Below are positions 7,992 to 17,182 of a stretch of DNA of 61,806 bases, piece after piece; the stretch's first letter is position 1, and every line of letters begins with the position of its first letter. The DNA comes from Desulfobacteraceae bacterium. Its GTDB lineage: Bacteria > Desulfobacterota > Desulfobacteria > Desulfobacterales > Desulfococcaceae. The stretch spans positions 1 through 61,806 of the forward strand of contig JAABRU010000014.1 in the NCBI GenBank assembly GCA_011390755.1, written 5' to 3'. A program made the position numbers and the translations under genes. The notes beneath the pieces are model-generated. The model was given only the letters and a program-made list of their open reading frames with translations, ran no database searches and was not told where the DNA came from.

Positions 7992-9638
7992 ATGAATTTT
8001 TATAATACCGCATTTTATATTTCCTTATCCGTCTGCATTTTCGGTATTCTCTGCCGGATTTCCACCTGGTTTTTCCGCCATGTGCAAACAGAAGACCGGG
8101 TTTCTTTTTTTCCACGGATCATGGAAAATATCGGGGGAGTCATTTCCGTTTTCGCAATACCGGATATTTTCCGCATCGTCCGGAAATTATTGACGGATGT
8201 TCTTCTCCAACTGCATATATTCAGAGAAGACCGGCTCCGCTGGTTCATGCACATGAGCATCTGCTACGGATTTCTGTACCTGCTTCTTTTTCATGCGCTG
8301 GATGAACAGATCAGCCTGCGCTTTTTCACCGGTTATGAATCCACCCTGAATCCTTTCATGTTTCTCAGAAATCTTGCAGGATTCCTGGTTCTCTGCGGAA
8401 TCGGAATTGCCGTTTACCGCAGGAAAAAATTTCACTTACTGAAAAAAACAAACCGCAAAGGAGATTGGGCCGCGCTGCTCCTGCTTTTCCTTATCATGTT
8501 TTCCGGTTTTCTGCTGGAAAGTTTCCAGATTCTTTCCCCCGCAATTTTTGATGAAATGGTGGAAGAATATATGAGAACGGAAGATCCCGAAGAAATTTTA
8601 CCCCTTAAGGCATACTGGGCCAGGGATTTCGGTGTGGTATTTCCCCAAGCCCCGGATACGGACAATGCGGAACTGCTGGAAGAGGGGAAAGGGTATCATG
8701 AGGAAAGCTGCTCCTTCTGCCATGTGAAACCGGATGCGGCCTTTGTCTCTTATCCTCTCTCCAAAATTTTCCGTCCCATCGGAAATATGCCGGATACCTT
8801 CCGCGCGGACAGAATTCTCTGGTATATCCATGTCCTCATCTGCTTTGCAGGACTGGCCTGGCTGCCATTCAGCAAATTTTTCCATATGGTTTCCACTCCG
8901 CTCCGTCTGCTGAAAGAGAAAACGGAAATCCGTGCGGAGAATGCAGCGGAATCCGAAACGGCCCGCTCCCTGGGTATGGATGCCTGCACCCATTGCGGCA
9001 TATGTAGTCAGTATTGCAGTGTGGCCCCGGCATGGCAGGTGCTGGGGAATCCGGATATTCTGCCATCGGAAAAACTGGCCTCCCTGAAAAATCTGACTTC
9101 CCTGCTCCCTTTCGGAAAGGAAAAAAAGATTTCAGGTTTTGCCGAAGGCAGTTATATCTGTACCGAATGCGGCAGATGTACAGAACTCTGCCCTTCCGGC
9201 ATCAACCTGCAGGATATCTGGCAGGCTTCCAAAAAAGAACTGCTGCGTATGAGGATTACGGAACCCCACCGGCAGATCCGCAAACATACGGTCAGTGAGT
9301 GGGCTTCCATATTAAAAGAAAAAGAAGAAGTCAGCCCGGAAATCCGTCTCAATCTCACAGACCGCCCCGAAACCTTCCGGGGATGCGTGCAATGCACCAT
9401 CTGCACCAATGTCTGCCCGGTCGTGGCGGCCTCGGACGATCCCCAAAGCGATCTGGACCTAACGCCCCAGCAGATCATGAATCTCATGCGCCTGCAGATG
9501 AAGGACATGGCCCTGGGAGCCAGAATGGTATGGGACTGCACAACCTGCTACATGTGTCAGGAACACTGCCCCCAGGGAGTGCGTGTGGCCGATGTGCTGT
9601 ATGAGCTGCGGAATATAGCCAGTGAGAGAATGCGCTGA
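7992..9638 (+). CDS. Membrane cytochrome/4Fe-4S protein, Hdr/GlpC-like
   Basis: This 548-residue protein starts with hydrophobic segments of a NarI/HdrE-type cytochrome b domain (about residues 5-185 and 270-300). Between them lies a CSFCH sequence (about residues 239-243), a potential c-type haem site. The C-terminal half has four ferredoxin-type Cys clusters: CTHCGICSQYC, CTECGRCTELCP, CVQCTICTNVCP and CTTCYMCQEHCP. It resembles HdrC/HdrE, DsrM and QrcD-type quinone-reducing modules. In this operon it likely replaces part of GlpC, anchoring GlpAB and passing electrons to menaquinone. The partner role follows from gene order; the haem c is inferred from one motif. Confidence 0.8.
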   Translation: MNFYNTAFYISLSVCIFGILCRISTWFFRHVQTEDRVSFFPRIMENIGGVISVFAIPDIFRIVRKLLTDVLLQLHIFREDRLRWFMHMSICYGFLYLLLFHALDEQISLRFFTGYESTLNPFMFLRNLAGFLVLCGIGIAVYRRKKFHLLKKTNRKGDWAALLLLFLIMFSGFLLESFQILSPAIFDEMVEEYMRTEDPEEILPLKAYWARDFGVVFPQAPDTDNAELLEEGKGYHEESCSFCHVKPDAAFVSYPLSKIFRPIGNMPDTFRADRILWYIHVLICFAGLAWLPFSKFFHMVSTPLRLLKEKTEIRAENAAESETARSLGMDACTHCGICSQYCSVAPAWQVLGNPDILPSEKLASLKNLTSLLPFGKEKKISGFAEGSYICTECGRCTELCPSGINLQDIWQASKKELLRMRITEPHRQIRKHTVSEWASILKEKEEVSPEIRLNLTDRPETFRGCVQCTICTNVCPVVAASDDPQSDLDLTPQQIMNLMRLQMKDMALGARMVWDCTTCYMCQEHCPQGVRVADVLYELRNIASERMR

Positions 9639-9654
9639 GGAGAGTACAGAACCA

Positions 9655-9840
9655 GGAACCCAGCACCCAGCACCCGGAACCCAGTACCCGGAACCCGGAA
9701 CCCAGCACCCGAAACCCAGAACCCAGTAACCAGTACCCGGAACCCGGAACCCGGAACCCGGAACCCAGAACCCAGTAACCAGAACCCAGTACCCAGAACC
9801 CAGTACCCAGAACCCAGTACCCGGAAACCAGAACCCAAAA
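9655..9840. repeat. Minisatellite of degenerate heptamers
   Basis: About 185 bp consist almost entirely of units such as CCCGGAA, CCCAGAA, CCCAGTA and CCCAGCA arrayed head to tail. They fill the gap between the cytochrome/Fe-S gene and the HdrB-like gene and stop just before the latter's ATG. The units are variable and there are no spacers, so it is not a CRISPR. The reverse strand reads as GSGFRVLGSGYWVLG-type peptide, an artefact of the repeat. Confidence 0.92.
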
Positions 9841-9842
9841 TT

Positions 9843-10739
9843 ATGAAATACGCCTATTTTTCCGGATGTAAAATTCCGACCCATCTTCCCGAATACGATA
9901 TCGCCACCCGTGCGGTGCTGGACCGCCTGGGTGTTCGCCTTGCCGATCTGCGCTTCAACTGCTGCGGTTACCCGGTGCGCCACCGCAGTTTTGAAGCCTC
10001 GGCCCTGTCCGGTGCCCGCAACCTGGCCCTGGCCCGGCGGGAGCATCTCAGCATCGTAACCCCCTGCAAATGCTGTTACGGCAATCTGAAACATGCGGAA
10101 TACTGGATGAAACAGCGTCCCCAACTGCGGGATAAGATTAACGGAATGCTGGCGGAAGAGGGGCTGGAATGGGATGATGATGTGCGGGTGATTCACCTGC
10201 TCACCCTGCTGGATGAGGATATCGGAAGGGAGGCGCTCCGTTCCCGTGTGACAAGACCCCTGGAAAGCCTGAAGGTGGCCCCCCATTACGGATGCCATGC
10301 CCTGCGCCCCGGTAATGTGGTGCAGTTTGACAATCCCCTGGCCCCCACAATTTTTGAAAACCTGATTTCCGTGACCGGTGCGGAAAGCAGGGACTGGCCC
10401 CTGCGCCTGGAATGCTGCGGCAATCCCCTGTGGGAAAAAAACAGCCGCCTTTCCATCAGACTCATGAACCGCAAACTCGCCAACGCAGCCGAATCCGGAG
10501 CGGACATACTGGCCACAGCCTGCACCTACTGCCAGCTCCAGTTTGACAAGATACGGAAGGAACAGCCGGAAAAGCAGAGGAAAGTACCTGAACTGGCATC
10601 TGTACTTTATATTCAGTTGCTGGGCTTGAGCATGGGAATGGATGCGGAGCAGGTGGGGCTTTCCAAAAAATCAATCCCTGATTCAATCTTTTCCTCTTCT
10701 TCAATACCGGAGGAACACAATAAGGTTTTAAAACATTAA
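9843..10739 (+). CDS. HdrB-like CCG-domain electron-transfer protein
   Basis: This 298-residue protein has two CCG domains. The first includes YFSGCKIP, FNCCGYPVRH and PCKCCYG; the second includes HYGCHALRP, ECCGNPLW and ACTYCQLQFD. Such domains bind noncubane [4Fe-4S] clusters, as in HdrB, or take part in quinone and disulfide chemistry in GlpC and SdhE-type proteins. With the preceding membrane protein it would complete a split GlpC equivalent. The last 25 residues (after GLSKKSIPD) differ from the end of the second copy at 33672-34072. The C-terminus therefore may have been altered when the adjacent island arrived. Confidence 0.85.
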   Translation: MKYAYFSGCKIPTHLPEYDIATRAVLDRLGVRLADLRFNCCGYPVRHRSFEASALSGARNLALARREHLSIVTPCKCCYGNLKHAEYWMKQRPQLRDKINGMLAEEGLEWDDDVRVIHLLTLLDEDIGREALRSRVTRPLESLKVAPHYGCHALRPGNVVQFDNPLAPTIFENLISVTGAESRDWPLRLECCGNPLWEKNSRLSIRLMNRKLANAAESGADILATACTYCQLQFDKIRKEQPEKQRKVPELASVLYIQLLGLSMGMDAEQVGLSKKSIPDSIFSSSSIPEEHNKVLKH

Positions 10740-11278
10740 ATGTATTCATTATTTTAAAGTTTTACAACTGATTGGTCGAATCCTAAATAACAGAAAAGCC
10801 CCGTTACCTGCTTTATTAAGACCATGATTCCGGAACTGATTACAGAATTCACAGAACCGGATGCAGAAGCTTGGCAGACAGGGATTTTCAATTGGAACGG
10901 GACACCACTAAACATTTTAATTGTTATATTTTTAAAAGCCAATACTTATAATGCGAATTAAGGGTTGAATCCGGCAATGTAAAATCAGTTATTTATAAAG
11001 CCTGCCTGCTGTGTCTGATTTTATAATATGCTGTTTTTACTGAGTCCGGAGTTTTTGACTCTTAATTGGCATTTATAGACTTATCCGCAAGACAAGAAGA
11101 ACCATCAACGTATCCGCACTGAAGGGGAACCACTCGTATATGTCGTTGCGGAATTTTTCAAACCGGGTCGTCATCTCGCACTTCCTAACTCAGTTTATCT
11201 GATTCCGCAATTTTTTCAAAGAACTAAATACAACGGATACTTATGGTTGTCCAAAGTCCAATAAGTGACGATGTCGGG
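10740..11278. other. Gene-free island margin with dispersed repeat
   Basis: No convincing gene lies here. A 45-codon open frame from about 10823 has no recognisable family. The block around 10945-10995, read on the minus strand (CTGATTTTAC, CCGGATT, AACCCTTAATTCGCATTAT), matches 51056-51098 on the plus strand with several differences, marking a dispersed repeat in inverted orientation. There is no integrase, tRNA or clear terminator for either converging transcript. Confidence 0.5.
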
Positions 11279-12844
11279 TTAATCACCGGTTAATTTTTTT
11301 GCTCTGGTAGAATATTCTCCGACTTTGTCAGCGTTATACAATCGCTGGAAATATTCATTTGATCTGCGACGATCACCAACGATGTAGTAGTACTGACCAA
11401 GATAGAAAAGGCTGAATATATCAAACGAATCTATTGCTAACGCCTGGTTATAAAAACTGAGCGCAAGTCCATCGTCTCCGTTTAATGCATGAGCCCATGC
11501 CAGTTTGTTGTAAACAACCAAAGCCTCCGGTTTTTCATTTCTGACCTCTTCAAGAAGCTGGATCGCCTGTCGGTAATCGCCGTCCAATCCATAGGCAATT
11601 GCGAGTTTGAATTTGGCATAAGAGCTTGAGGTTATCTTTACCAGCGAGGTGTAAATCTGGATGGCCTGTTCATAACGCTGATCGTCCACATATAGAGAGC
11701 CAAGACGCTCGATGGTCTCAATCTTCTGGCGATCCTCAACCGGGTATCCGCGCTCATAGATCCCCATCAACCGTTCATAAGCAGCAATCGCCTTCTTTTT
11801 ATATCCCACGCGAATGCAAATGCCGCCAAGCATCCGCAGGTACTGAGGATGTTCGTCACTGCGATCAACTGCAGCTTCAGCGGCTTCCAAAGCCCCCTGA
11901 TGATCACCATCGGAAAGTTTATTCTTGGCAAGTTCAAGGTAATAGAGCGGGCTTGATGAAGGCGGTTGAAATTCTTGTTTGGGGGTGACCCGAGAAGGCA
12001 GTTCCGCCATCACAATGCTGGCAGACAAAGAATCCACACACCGGTCAACATCAGCTCGCAACTCACCGACGCTCTGATACCGTTTTTCCGGCCGACGTTC
12101 CATTGCTTTCAGAATCACCTGTTCAAGGTCGGCTGGAATATCTGTGTTGATTTCCCGGGGCTTTGAGATGTTCAAACCGGTCAACAATTGGTGAGGACTG
12201 GTGTATGGGAGGGAGCCTGTAGTCATCTCATATAACAAGACTCCGAGTGAATAAATATCCGACACCTTGGTGCGTTTGCCATCCAGAGCCACTTCCGGAG
12301 CCATATATGCTTCTGTTCCATGACGCTTGGTCCAGACCCAGGCATCATCAAATCTTCTACTGACACCAAAGTCGGTTATTTTGGCCTTGTTATTGTCCTT
12401 GGCGATAAGGATATTTTCCGGTTTAAGATCATTGTGTGAAATATTACTTTGATGCACGGCTGCCAGCCCATCCAGTATATTTGCAAGCCATTCCAGCATC
12501 TGTTTGAAAGACAGGTTCGTTGCATTATTAAAGCCCTGCAAAATTACTGAAAGGCTGAATCCGTCAATGAATTCCATTTCAATAAAATACAAACCGCTTA
12601 TGTTATGAAATGCGTAAACCTGGACAATGTTCGGATGGACGATTCCTTTGGTGATATCAACTTCTTTTCTCAGGACATCTTCACCTTTTTCCTGATCTTT
12701 AAAAATCTTAATGGCGACATGTTTCCCGTCAGATAAACGTTCGGCCTTCCATACTTCAGCGAAGCTTCCTTCACCAACCTTTTCAATGAGCCGAAACCGG
12801 TCGCCAAGGATCTCGTTTTTCTTTGTTCTAAAGAAAATACCCAT
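11279..12844 (-). CDS. Ser/Thr protein kinase with TPR repeats
   Basis: This 521-residue protein has a Hanks-type kinase domain at about residues 16-270. The P-loop is GEGSFAEV (24-31), the ATP Lys is K46, the catalytic loop is HNDLKPEN (137-144), DFG is 158-160 and APE is 182-184. The catalytic loop has Asn in place of the Arg before Asp, so it is a non-RD kinase that may not need activation-loop phosphorylation. Tetratricopeptide repeats fill about residues 300-515. No transmembrane segment or signal is seen. It is the last gene of the island operon, and its start overlaps the preceding stop (TAATG). Kinases occur in Pgl/BREX type 2 (PglW) and other defence systems as regulators or effectors; that role is inferred here. 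Confidence 0.93.
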   Translation of the reverse strand: MGIFFRTKKNEILGDRFRLIEKVGEGSFAEVWKAERLSDGKHVAIKIFKDQEKGEDVLRKEVDITKGIVHPNIVQVYAFHNISGLYFIEMEFIDGFSLSVILQGFNNATNLSFKQMLEWLANILDGLAAVHQSNISHNDLKPENILIAKDNNKAKITDFGVSRRFDDAWVWTKRHGTEAYMAPEVALDGKRTKVSDIYSLGVLLYEMTTGSLPYTSPHQLLTGLNISKPREINTDIPADLEQVILKAMERRPEKRYQSVGELRADVDRCVDSLSASIVMAELPSRVTPKQEFQPPSSSPLYYLELAKNKLSDGDHQGALEAAEAAVDRSDEHPQYLRMLGGICIRVGYKKKAIAAYERLMGIYERGYPVEDRQKIETIERLGSLYVDDQRYEQAIQIYTSLVKITSSSYAKFKLAIAYGLDGDYRQAIQLLEEVRNEKPEALVVYNKLAWAHALNGDDGLALSFYNQALAIDSFDIFSLFYLGQYYYIVGDRRRSNEYFQRLYNADKVGEYSTRAKKLTGD

Positions 12845-13461
12845 TAATAACTTCCTCCAGATAAGTGCCGTTCATTACGCATATTCCGAAGGAATTCTCC
12901 AAACACAAGATACTGCGTATCTCCAGAGCATTTCATGACGCATTTGATTACCATTAACGGTGTCATGGTTTTGGGCACCACGATCCCGTTTCTCCTGAAG
13001 CTGGCTCCGTATGGGGCGACTACACCATCCATGCTTCTGGGCATGGAACCGGACCGGACCCAGTAGACAAGGACGGCCAATTCTATGGTCTCACTGAGCG
13101 CCGCTGTTATGGCCAAATTCTCAACCTTCTGCTTGAGCTTTTTCTCATCCCCTTTTTCAAAGCGATCAAACTCGAAGGCGACTCTCGGTGTTATATCCGA
13201 TTTATCAAACCACACAGAATCAGCCCGAATCTCTCCGATGCCTAGAAATAATTCGTTAATACTCACGGGGCATTCCGTAATCGCTGAATATCCGGTTTTT
13301 TGACCGCAGCTCGACAAGTAAGTCAAATAATGCGAATGGATTGTCACACCACGGTCAGGGATTCCCGATTGCAAAAGCATAGGAAAGTTCTCTGCCATAT
13401 GAGACTTATCAGTGACGGCAGAAAAAACTGTTTCGCTTATGTTTATGCTTCTTTTCATCAA
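12844..13461 (-). CDS. 205-aa protein, possible PD-(D/E)xK-like fold
   Basis: I do not recognise the family. The central segment RADSVWFDKSD, then RVAFEFDRFEKGDEKKLKQK, then VENLAITAALS, resembles the strand-strand-helix core of restriction-endonuclease-like proteins. An Asp precedes a hydrophobic strand carrying Glu, and the usual Lys is replaced, so it may be inactive or variant. The start overlaps the HerA stop (ATGA) and its stop overlaps the kinase start, so it is firmly part of the operon. It could be a nuclease partner of HerA or a structural subunit. Confidence 0.6.
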   Translation of the reverse strand: MMKRSINISETVFSAVTDKSHMAENFPMLLQSGIPDRGVTIHSHYLTYLSSCGQKTGYSAITECPVSINELFLGIGEIRADSVWFDKSDITPRVAFEFDRFEKGDEKKLKQKVENLAITAALSETIELAVLVYWVRSGSMPRSMDGVVAPYGASFRRNGIVVPKTMTPLMVIKCVMKCSGDTQYLVFGEFLRNMRNERHLSGGSY

Positions 13462-15152
13462 ATCTCCGGTTTACCCCAGCGTTCACATACCTTCGGCGAC
13501 TCTCCTCCATGCACAAGGGCCTTTGTTCCGACTTTTACCACCAGCGGAGCGATAATTGCCCGGCCGCATATCAATGCCTCACCTGTTGACAGTGTCGGCA
13601 ACTCAGCAAGGTCGGCTGCGGAGAAATAATCAGATGTTTTCTGAATGAATCGTTGATCATCCGGGTTCTTGATACGCATGGCCACAATCGTGTTGCACTG
13701 ACTGGTTACATCTGAGTCCAGCTTGCTGGGGCGCTGACTTACGATGGCAAACCCGACCCCAAACTTTCGACCTTCGGCGGCAATCCGCTTGATAATGTTC
13801 TTTGATATGCAGGGTTCTCCATTAGGTGCGAAATTATGACCTTCTTCATAGATGATGAAAGAGGGTCTTATCGGACGGTTCTTGTCGCCCGCCGCTTTCA
13901 TCAGTTCACTGGAAATCAATGCAACGATGACCTGTCTTGCCGTGTTCGAGAGCCCCTGAAGATCTACAATGCATAACCGGCCGTATTGCTCGTTGTCATC
14001 ACCGACCATTTTGTAAACATCAAAGGGATCGCCTGCGGCACGGGTGTAAAAACTTTGTGCCTCGTTAATCATCCTGCGCAAGCGGATGGCGGCAATATTT
14101 GCACTTCCGCCTTTAAGAGCGCTGGCTTCGCCCGGGCTTCCGGATTCAGCAACCCAGTTCTTCAGACGGTCAAGATCGTCTAAAACAGAGAACAACTCTT
14201 GGATGTCCCGAGGCTCTTCGAAATTCTCTTTCCAATACCTCAGCGCCACATCAAGGACACGCTGCTGCGGTTCCGTCAGGCCCGGCAACACTCCGGAAAA
14301 TTCATCCACGTCAAAGTGGTCCAGCTGAAGAGCCAGGTTCTGGTTCTTTCCTGCATATTTTTGGGTGAAGCTTCGAATTTGAGGCGTGAAGGCGGTAATA
14401 CCGGCACCTTTATCCTGAAGTGCCTGAAGCCTCTTCTGAATTTCAGTGAGCTTTTCCCGGTCTCTGACATCCTCGATGGAATCAAGCCGGTCATTGAAAT
14501 TCAGGGTTCCGCCTCGCAATGCTTTCCCGTACTCTCCATGTGGATCAAAGACCACAACCGAGGCGTTTAGCTGGGCAACAAGACGTTCAATAATTCGCCC
14601 AACGGTGTAACTTTTACCAGAGCCGGTCATAGCCAGCACGGCCAAGTGTTCGGTCACCAGCGTGTTGGCATCAAGATATACAGGGACGACATTCGATCCT
14701 TTTTCATATCCCACGAGATTGCCAAGGTGAATGCTGGTGTCCTCCGAGAAATCATAAAACCTGGTCAAAAAGTCATAATCGACACTGTAGACCTTTGTGC
14801 CCGGATTAAGCGGTCTGCGAGGGATTCTGATTTCTCCGGTATATGGATCTTTGTAACCAACCAGTTCAATGGTTCCATACACCGTTTCCCCGGAAATTTT
14901 GGAATGCGGCAGTAGCTCAACCTCACTAATGCCTTCACCAAGAGCAGGGTTAAACAGGATGCTGTTTCTGGAAAGGGACACAATCCGCCCGAGTACATCC
15001 ATGTTCTGGTCATTTTCACGCTCCTGATGAGCGATCCTGACGAACTCGCCGCGCCTTGCTGAAAAGCTGTTCCGGAGAGCAATGGTCAATTTGTCCGGTT
15101 GCCCCGTGTTTCCAACCAGTTTACCGATGAAGTTTTCTTGATTATTTTTCAT
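13458..15152 (-). CDS. herA: HerA-type hexameric DNA-translocating ATPase
   Basis: This 564-residue protein has an N-terminal HAS-barrel-like beta domain (about residues 1-150). The FtsK/HerA ATPase core has Walker A MTGSGKS (175-181), the family motif VFDPHGEYGK (201-210), Walker B FIIYEEGH (432-439) and sensor SQRPSK (472-477). HerA proteins form hexameric rings that pump DNA and commonly pair with NurA or other nucleases in end resection and in anti-phage complexes. The adjacent upstream gene encodes a NurA-like protein. A 15-base gap separates the two, one of the few non-overlapping junctions in the operon. Confidence 0.95.
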   Translation of the reverse strand: MKNNQENFIGKLVGNTGQPDKLTIALRNSFSARRGEFVRIAHQERENDQNMDVLGRIVSLSRNSILFNPALGEGISEVELLPHSKISGETVYGTIELVGYKDPYTGEIRIPRRPLNPGTKVYSVDYDFLTRFYDFSEDTSIHLGNLVGYEKGSNVVPVYLDANTLVTEHLAVLAMTGSGKSYTVGRIIERLVAQLNASVVVFDPHGEYGKALRGGTLNFNDRLDSIEDVRDREKLTEIQKRLQALQDKGAGITAFTPQIRSFTQKYAGKNQNLALQLDHFDVDEFSGVLPGLTEPQQRVLDVALRYWKENFEEPRDIQELFSVLDDLDRLKNWVAESGSPGEASALKGGSANIAAIRLRRMINEAQSFYTRAAGDPFDVYKMVGDDNEQYGRLCIVDLQGLSNTARQVIVALISSELMKAAGDKNRPIRPSFIIYEEGHNFAPNGEPCISKNIIKRIAAEGRKFGVGFAIVSQRPSKLDSDVTSQCNTIVAMRIKNPDDQRFIQKTSDYFSAADLAELPTLSTGEALICGRAIIAPLVVKVGTKALVHGGESPKVCERWGKPEI

Positions 15153-15167
15153 TATTCCACCTCTTCC

Positions 15168-16298
15168 TTAAATTGTGTCGATACCTTCAAGCCATGTCTG
15201 ATCAACCTCTCTGTCTCTGAGCATTGCGAGGGTCGATTTCAAATAGCTGATTAGAACTTCCTTAGGCATACGAACGAGCTGTTCGGCAAACCACAGAGGA
15301 AGCGGCTTCATTTTTGGGTTGTCGTGAATGGTTAAATACGAGATCAGCCCGGCCAGTTTATCGAGGCTCTCCGTGCTCCAGCTGTCACGTTTGCCAATGG
15401 TTTCAACCTTCCAGATGGGGGTACGCAGCCCAACCTGCAGGTGAAATCCAACAAGGCCGTGCTCTGAAACCAGCTTCGGTTCAAAGCGTTTTATGTATTT
15501 GCTGAGAGACTCGTAATAGAAGGCAGCAGTTCTGCGCCCGGCCTTCAGTGTCCCTTTCAGAAAACGCAGGATGCCGACTCTTCGCAGCTGTCCCCAATCC
15601 TCACGAATCAGGTTCACGATTTTGTCATCAATGGCTTCCGGGCTTCCTGATTGACCTTCTTCTCGAATGGCATTCAAAACGGCGCTGTTCAGATCCCGCT
15701 TGGTTTGTAGTGATACAAGGAATGGTCCGTCGGGATTGTTAGGGTAAAAGTCATTCAGGTGACGTTGCCAAAATTCCCCCATCACATTCAGAAGGGCCTG
15801 CCAGTCTTCCTGAACATCCTCTTCTTCAAGAAAAACACTTTGCTCTGCCCGGGAAACCAGCAGAGGGATATCCACGAAAATGATGTCTGGCTTGGTATCA
15901 GTGATCATCAAATCCGAAAGGAGCCGGTAAACAAGAATGAACTCTTTCCACACAAGGCGTTCTGACATCCCGAGAAAGTTCATATCGTTGATATCGACTC
16001 TGCTGTCCTGCAATCCTTCGCTGACCTCATTGTTGGCGACAACTAAATCATGCCGGAGGGCAGCGGCTCCGTAAAGCAATCCACCCAAAGCAGGCATACT
16101 TCTGCTTTTCGATGAAATGCCAACGGCATATACCTTTTCGTGCTTGCCCTGGGTAATATTCCTAATCAGGCCCCCGTCATGAAACAGTGGTCCTTTGGAA
16201 TCGACATAGCGCATCTTGTTGGCCAGTTTGCCAGCGGTGCCGGGCAGGCGTAGGCTCATGGCTGCTGTCAGTGCGCGTGCCATTTCAACGCTTTTCAT
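15168..16298 (-). CDS. NurA-like protein, putative HerA-associated nuclease
   Basis: In this 376-residue protein, gene order (just ahead of herA) and several segments suggest a NurA-type RNase H-like nuclease. KVYAVGISSKSRSMP (about residues 55-69) recalls the internal strand of NurA. PDIIFVDIPLL (about 137-147) recalls the second acidic strand, and FHLQVGLRTPIWKVET (about 287-302) recalls the C-terminal beta segment. The canonical early DGS motif is not clear, so catalytic competence is uncertain. It could instead be an unrelated HerA partner. The start overlaps the upstream 295-aa gene stop (ATGA). Confidence 0.5.
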   Translation of the reverse strand: MKSVEMARALTAAMSLRLPGTAGKLANKMRYVDSKGPLFHDGGLIRNITQGKHEKVYAVGISSKSRSMPALGGLLYGAAALRHDLVVANNEVSEGLQDSRVDINDMNFLGMSERLVWKEFILVYRLLSDLMITDTKPDIIFVDIPLLVSRAEQSVFLEEEDVQEDWQALLNVMGEFWQRHLNDFYPNNPDGPFLVSLQTKRDLNSAVLNAIREEGQSGSPEAIDDKIVNLIREDWGQLRRVGILRFLKGTLKAGRRTAAFYYESLSKYIKRFEPKLVSEHGLVGFHLQVGLRTPIWKVETIGKRDSWSTESLDKLAGLISYLTIHDNPKMKPLPLWFAEQLVRMPKEVLISYLKSTLAMLRDREVDQTWLEGIDTI

Positions 16299-17182
16299 AC
16301 GCCAGCCTCCTCGTCTTCAAGGATTTCCTTTATTTCCCGAGCATAGGTGTAGTGTCCGGCCTGATCGATATAATCTTCGAGTTTGGACATCCAATTTTCC
16401 CCTGTCTCTTTCAAATCAGTTGTGTCCAGATTAGTTGAAAGTTGATCTAACGCCTTTCCCACGGTATCTGCATCCGCATTGAGGGTGAAAAACCGGGACA
16501 TGGCCGCTGAAATTTTATCCGGGTCTTTGCTGCCATATGAAAAAGAGAGGATTGCCACAGCATGCAATACACTCTCACCTGAAGCCGTCACATCTTCGGT
16601 CGGCTCTTCATTGACAAACGACTGTTTGTTCTCCCATATCAGAAGCAGCTTTAGCAGTGATTCTCTGTCGGTCTCGTTGCTCATCCCGCTGTAGGAAAGC
16701 AACTTCAAAGTGGTTATAAAAACCGCGCCTGATGTATTCTTGGGCTGATATTTGAGCAGGACGGTACCCTTATTATCGTCAACGCCCATCACGCCAGAGC
16801 TCAGTGATGACTCAATCGTGCCATCCGACCAGATCTCATATTTGCTTTCGCCATCAAGACCATCAAATCCTGAGGGCTTACAAAAAGAAGATGCTTTACG
16901 TTTCTTCACCGTGATTGAAACAGGCGCGTCAACAGCGTTGCCAATATCGGTGTCAATCGGCGGATTTATGATGATCAGACCGGTACCGTTTTGATAATTG
17001 GCCCGCGCCAGCTTACGCACGGTGCCGGTAAAGTCATCAATCCCTTTGGAGCCAAGCAGAACGCATGGGACACCTTTCACCCCAAAGGCTTCGTCAACTG
17101 ATACAAATTGTATTTCAGCTGATTGCTCCAGCACCGATGACTCAAACAGGTCTTTCTGGATATCAAGAATTAGGGTTTTCAT
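16295..17182 (-). CDS. 295-aa island protein of unknown family
   Basis: I do not recognise this protein. The first 80 residues alternate hydrophobic strands and helices (TLILDIQKDLFE, PCVLLGSKGIDDF, GTGLIIINPP), suggesting an alpha/beta domain related in shape to flavodoxin or class I amidotransferase folds. The remainder is helical, ending in an acidic coil (EIKEILEDEEAGV). Overlapping start and stop codons join it to the giant ATPase upstream and the NurA-like gene downstream, so it is probably a dedicated subunit of the same complex. Confidence 0.6.
   Translation of the reverse strand: MKTLILDIQKDLFESSVLEQSAEIQFVSVDEAFGVKGVPCVLLGSKGIDDFTGTVRKLARANYQNGTGLIIINPPIDTDIGNAVDAPVSITVKKRKASSFCKPSGFDGLDGESKYEIWSDGTIESSLSSGVMGVDDNKGTVLLKYQPKNTSGAVFITTLKLLSYSGMSNETDRESLLKLLLIWENKQSFVNEEPTEDVTASGESVLHAVAILSFSYGSKDPDKISAAMSRFFTLNADADTVGKALDQLSTNLDTTDLKETGENWMSKLEDYIDQAGHYTYAREIKEILEDEEAGV

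Noticed and set aside
9459..10298. Long reverse-strand reading frames with GSGFRVLGSGYWVLG repeats
   Set aside because: They are translations of the heptamer minisatellite and of the reverse side of the HdrB-like gene, with no independent start signals.
10754..10942. 62-codon reverse frame beside the HdrB-like gene
   Set aside because: No ribosome-binding site and no family resemblance; it lies in repeat-bearing DNA.
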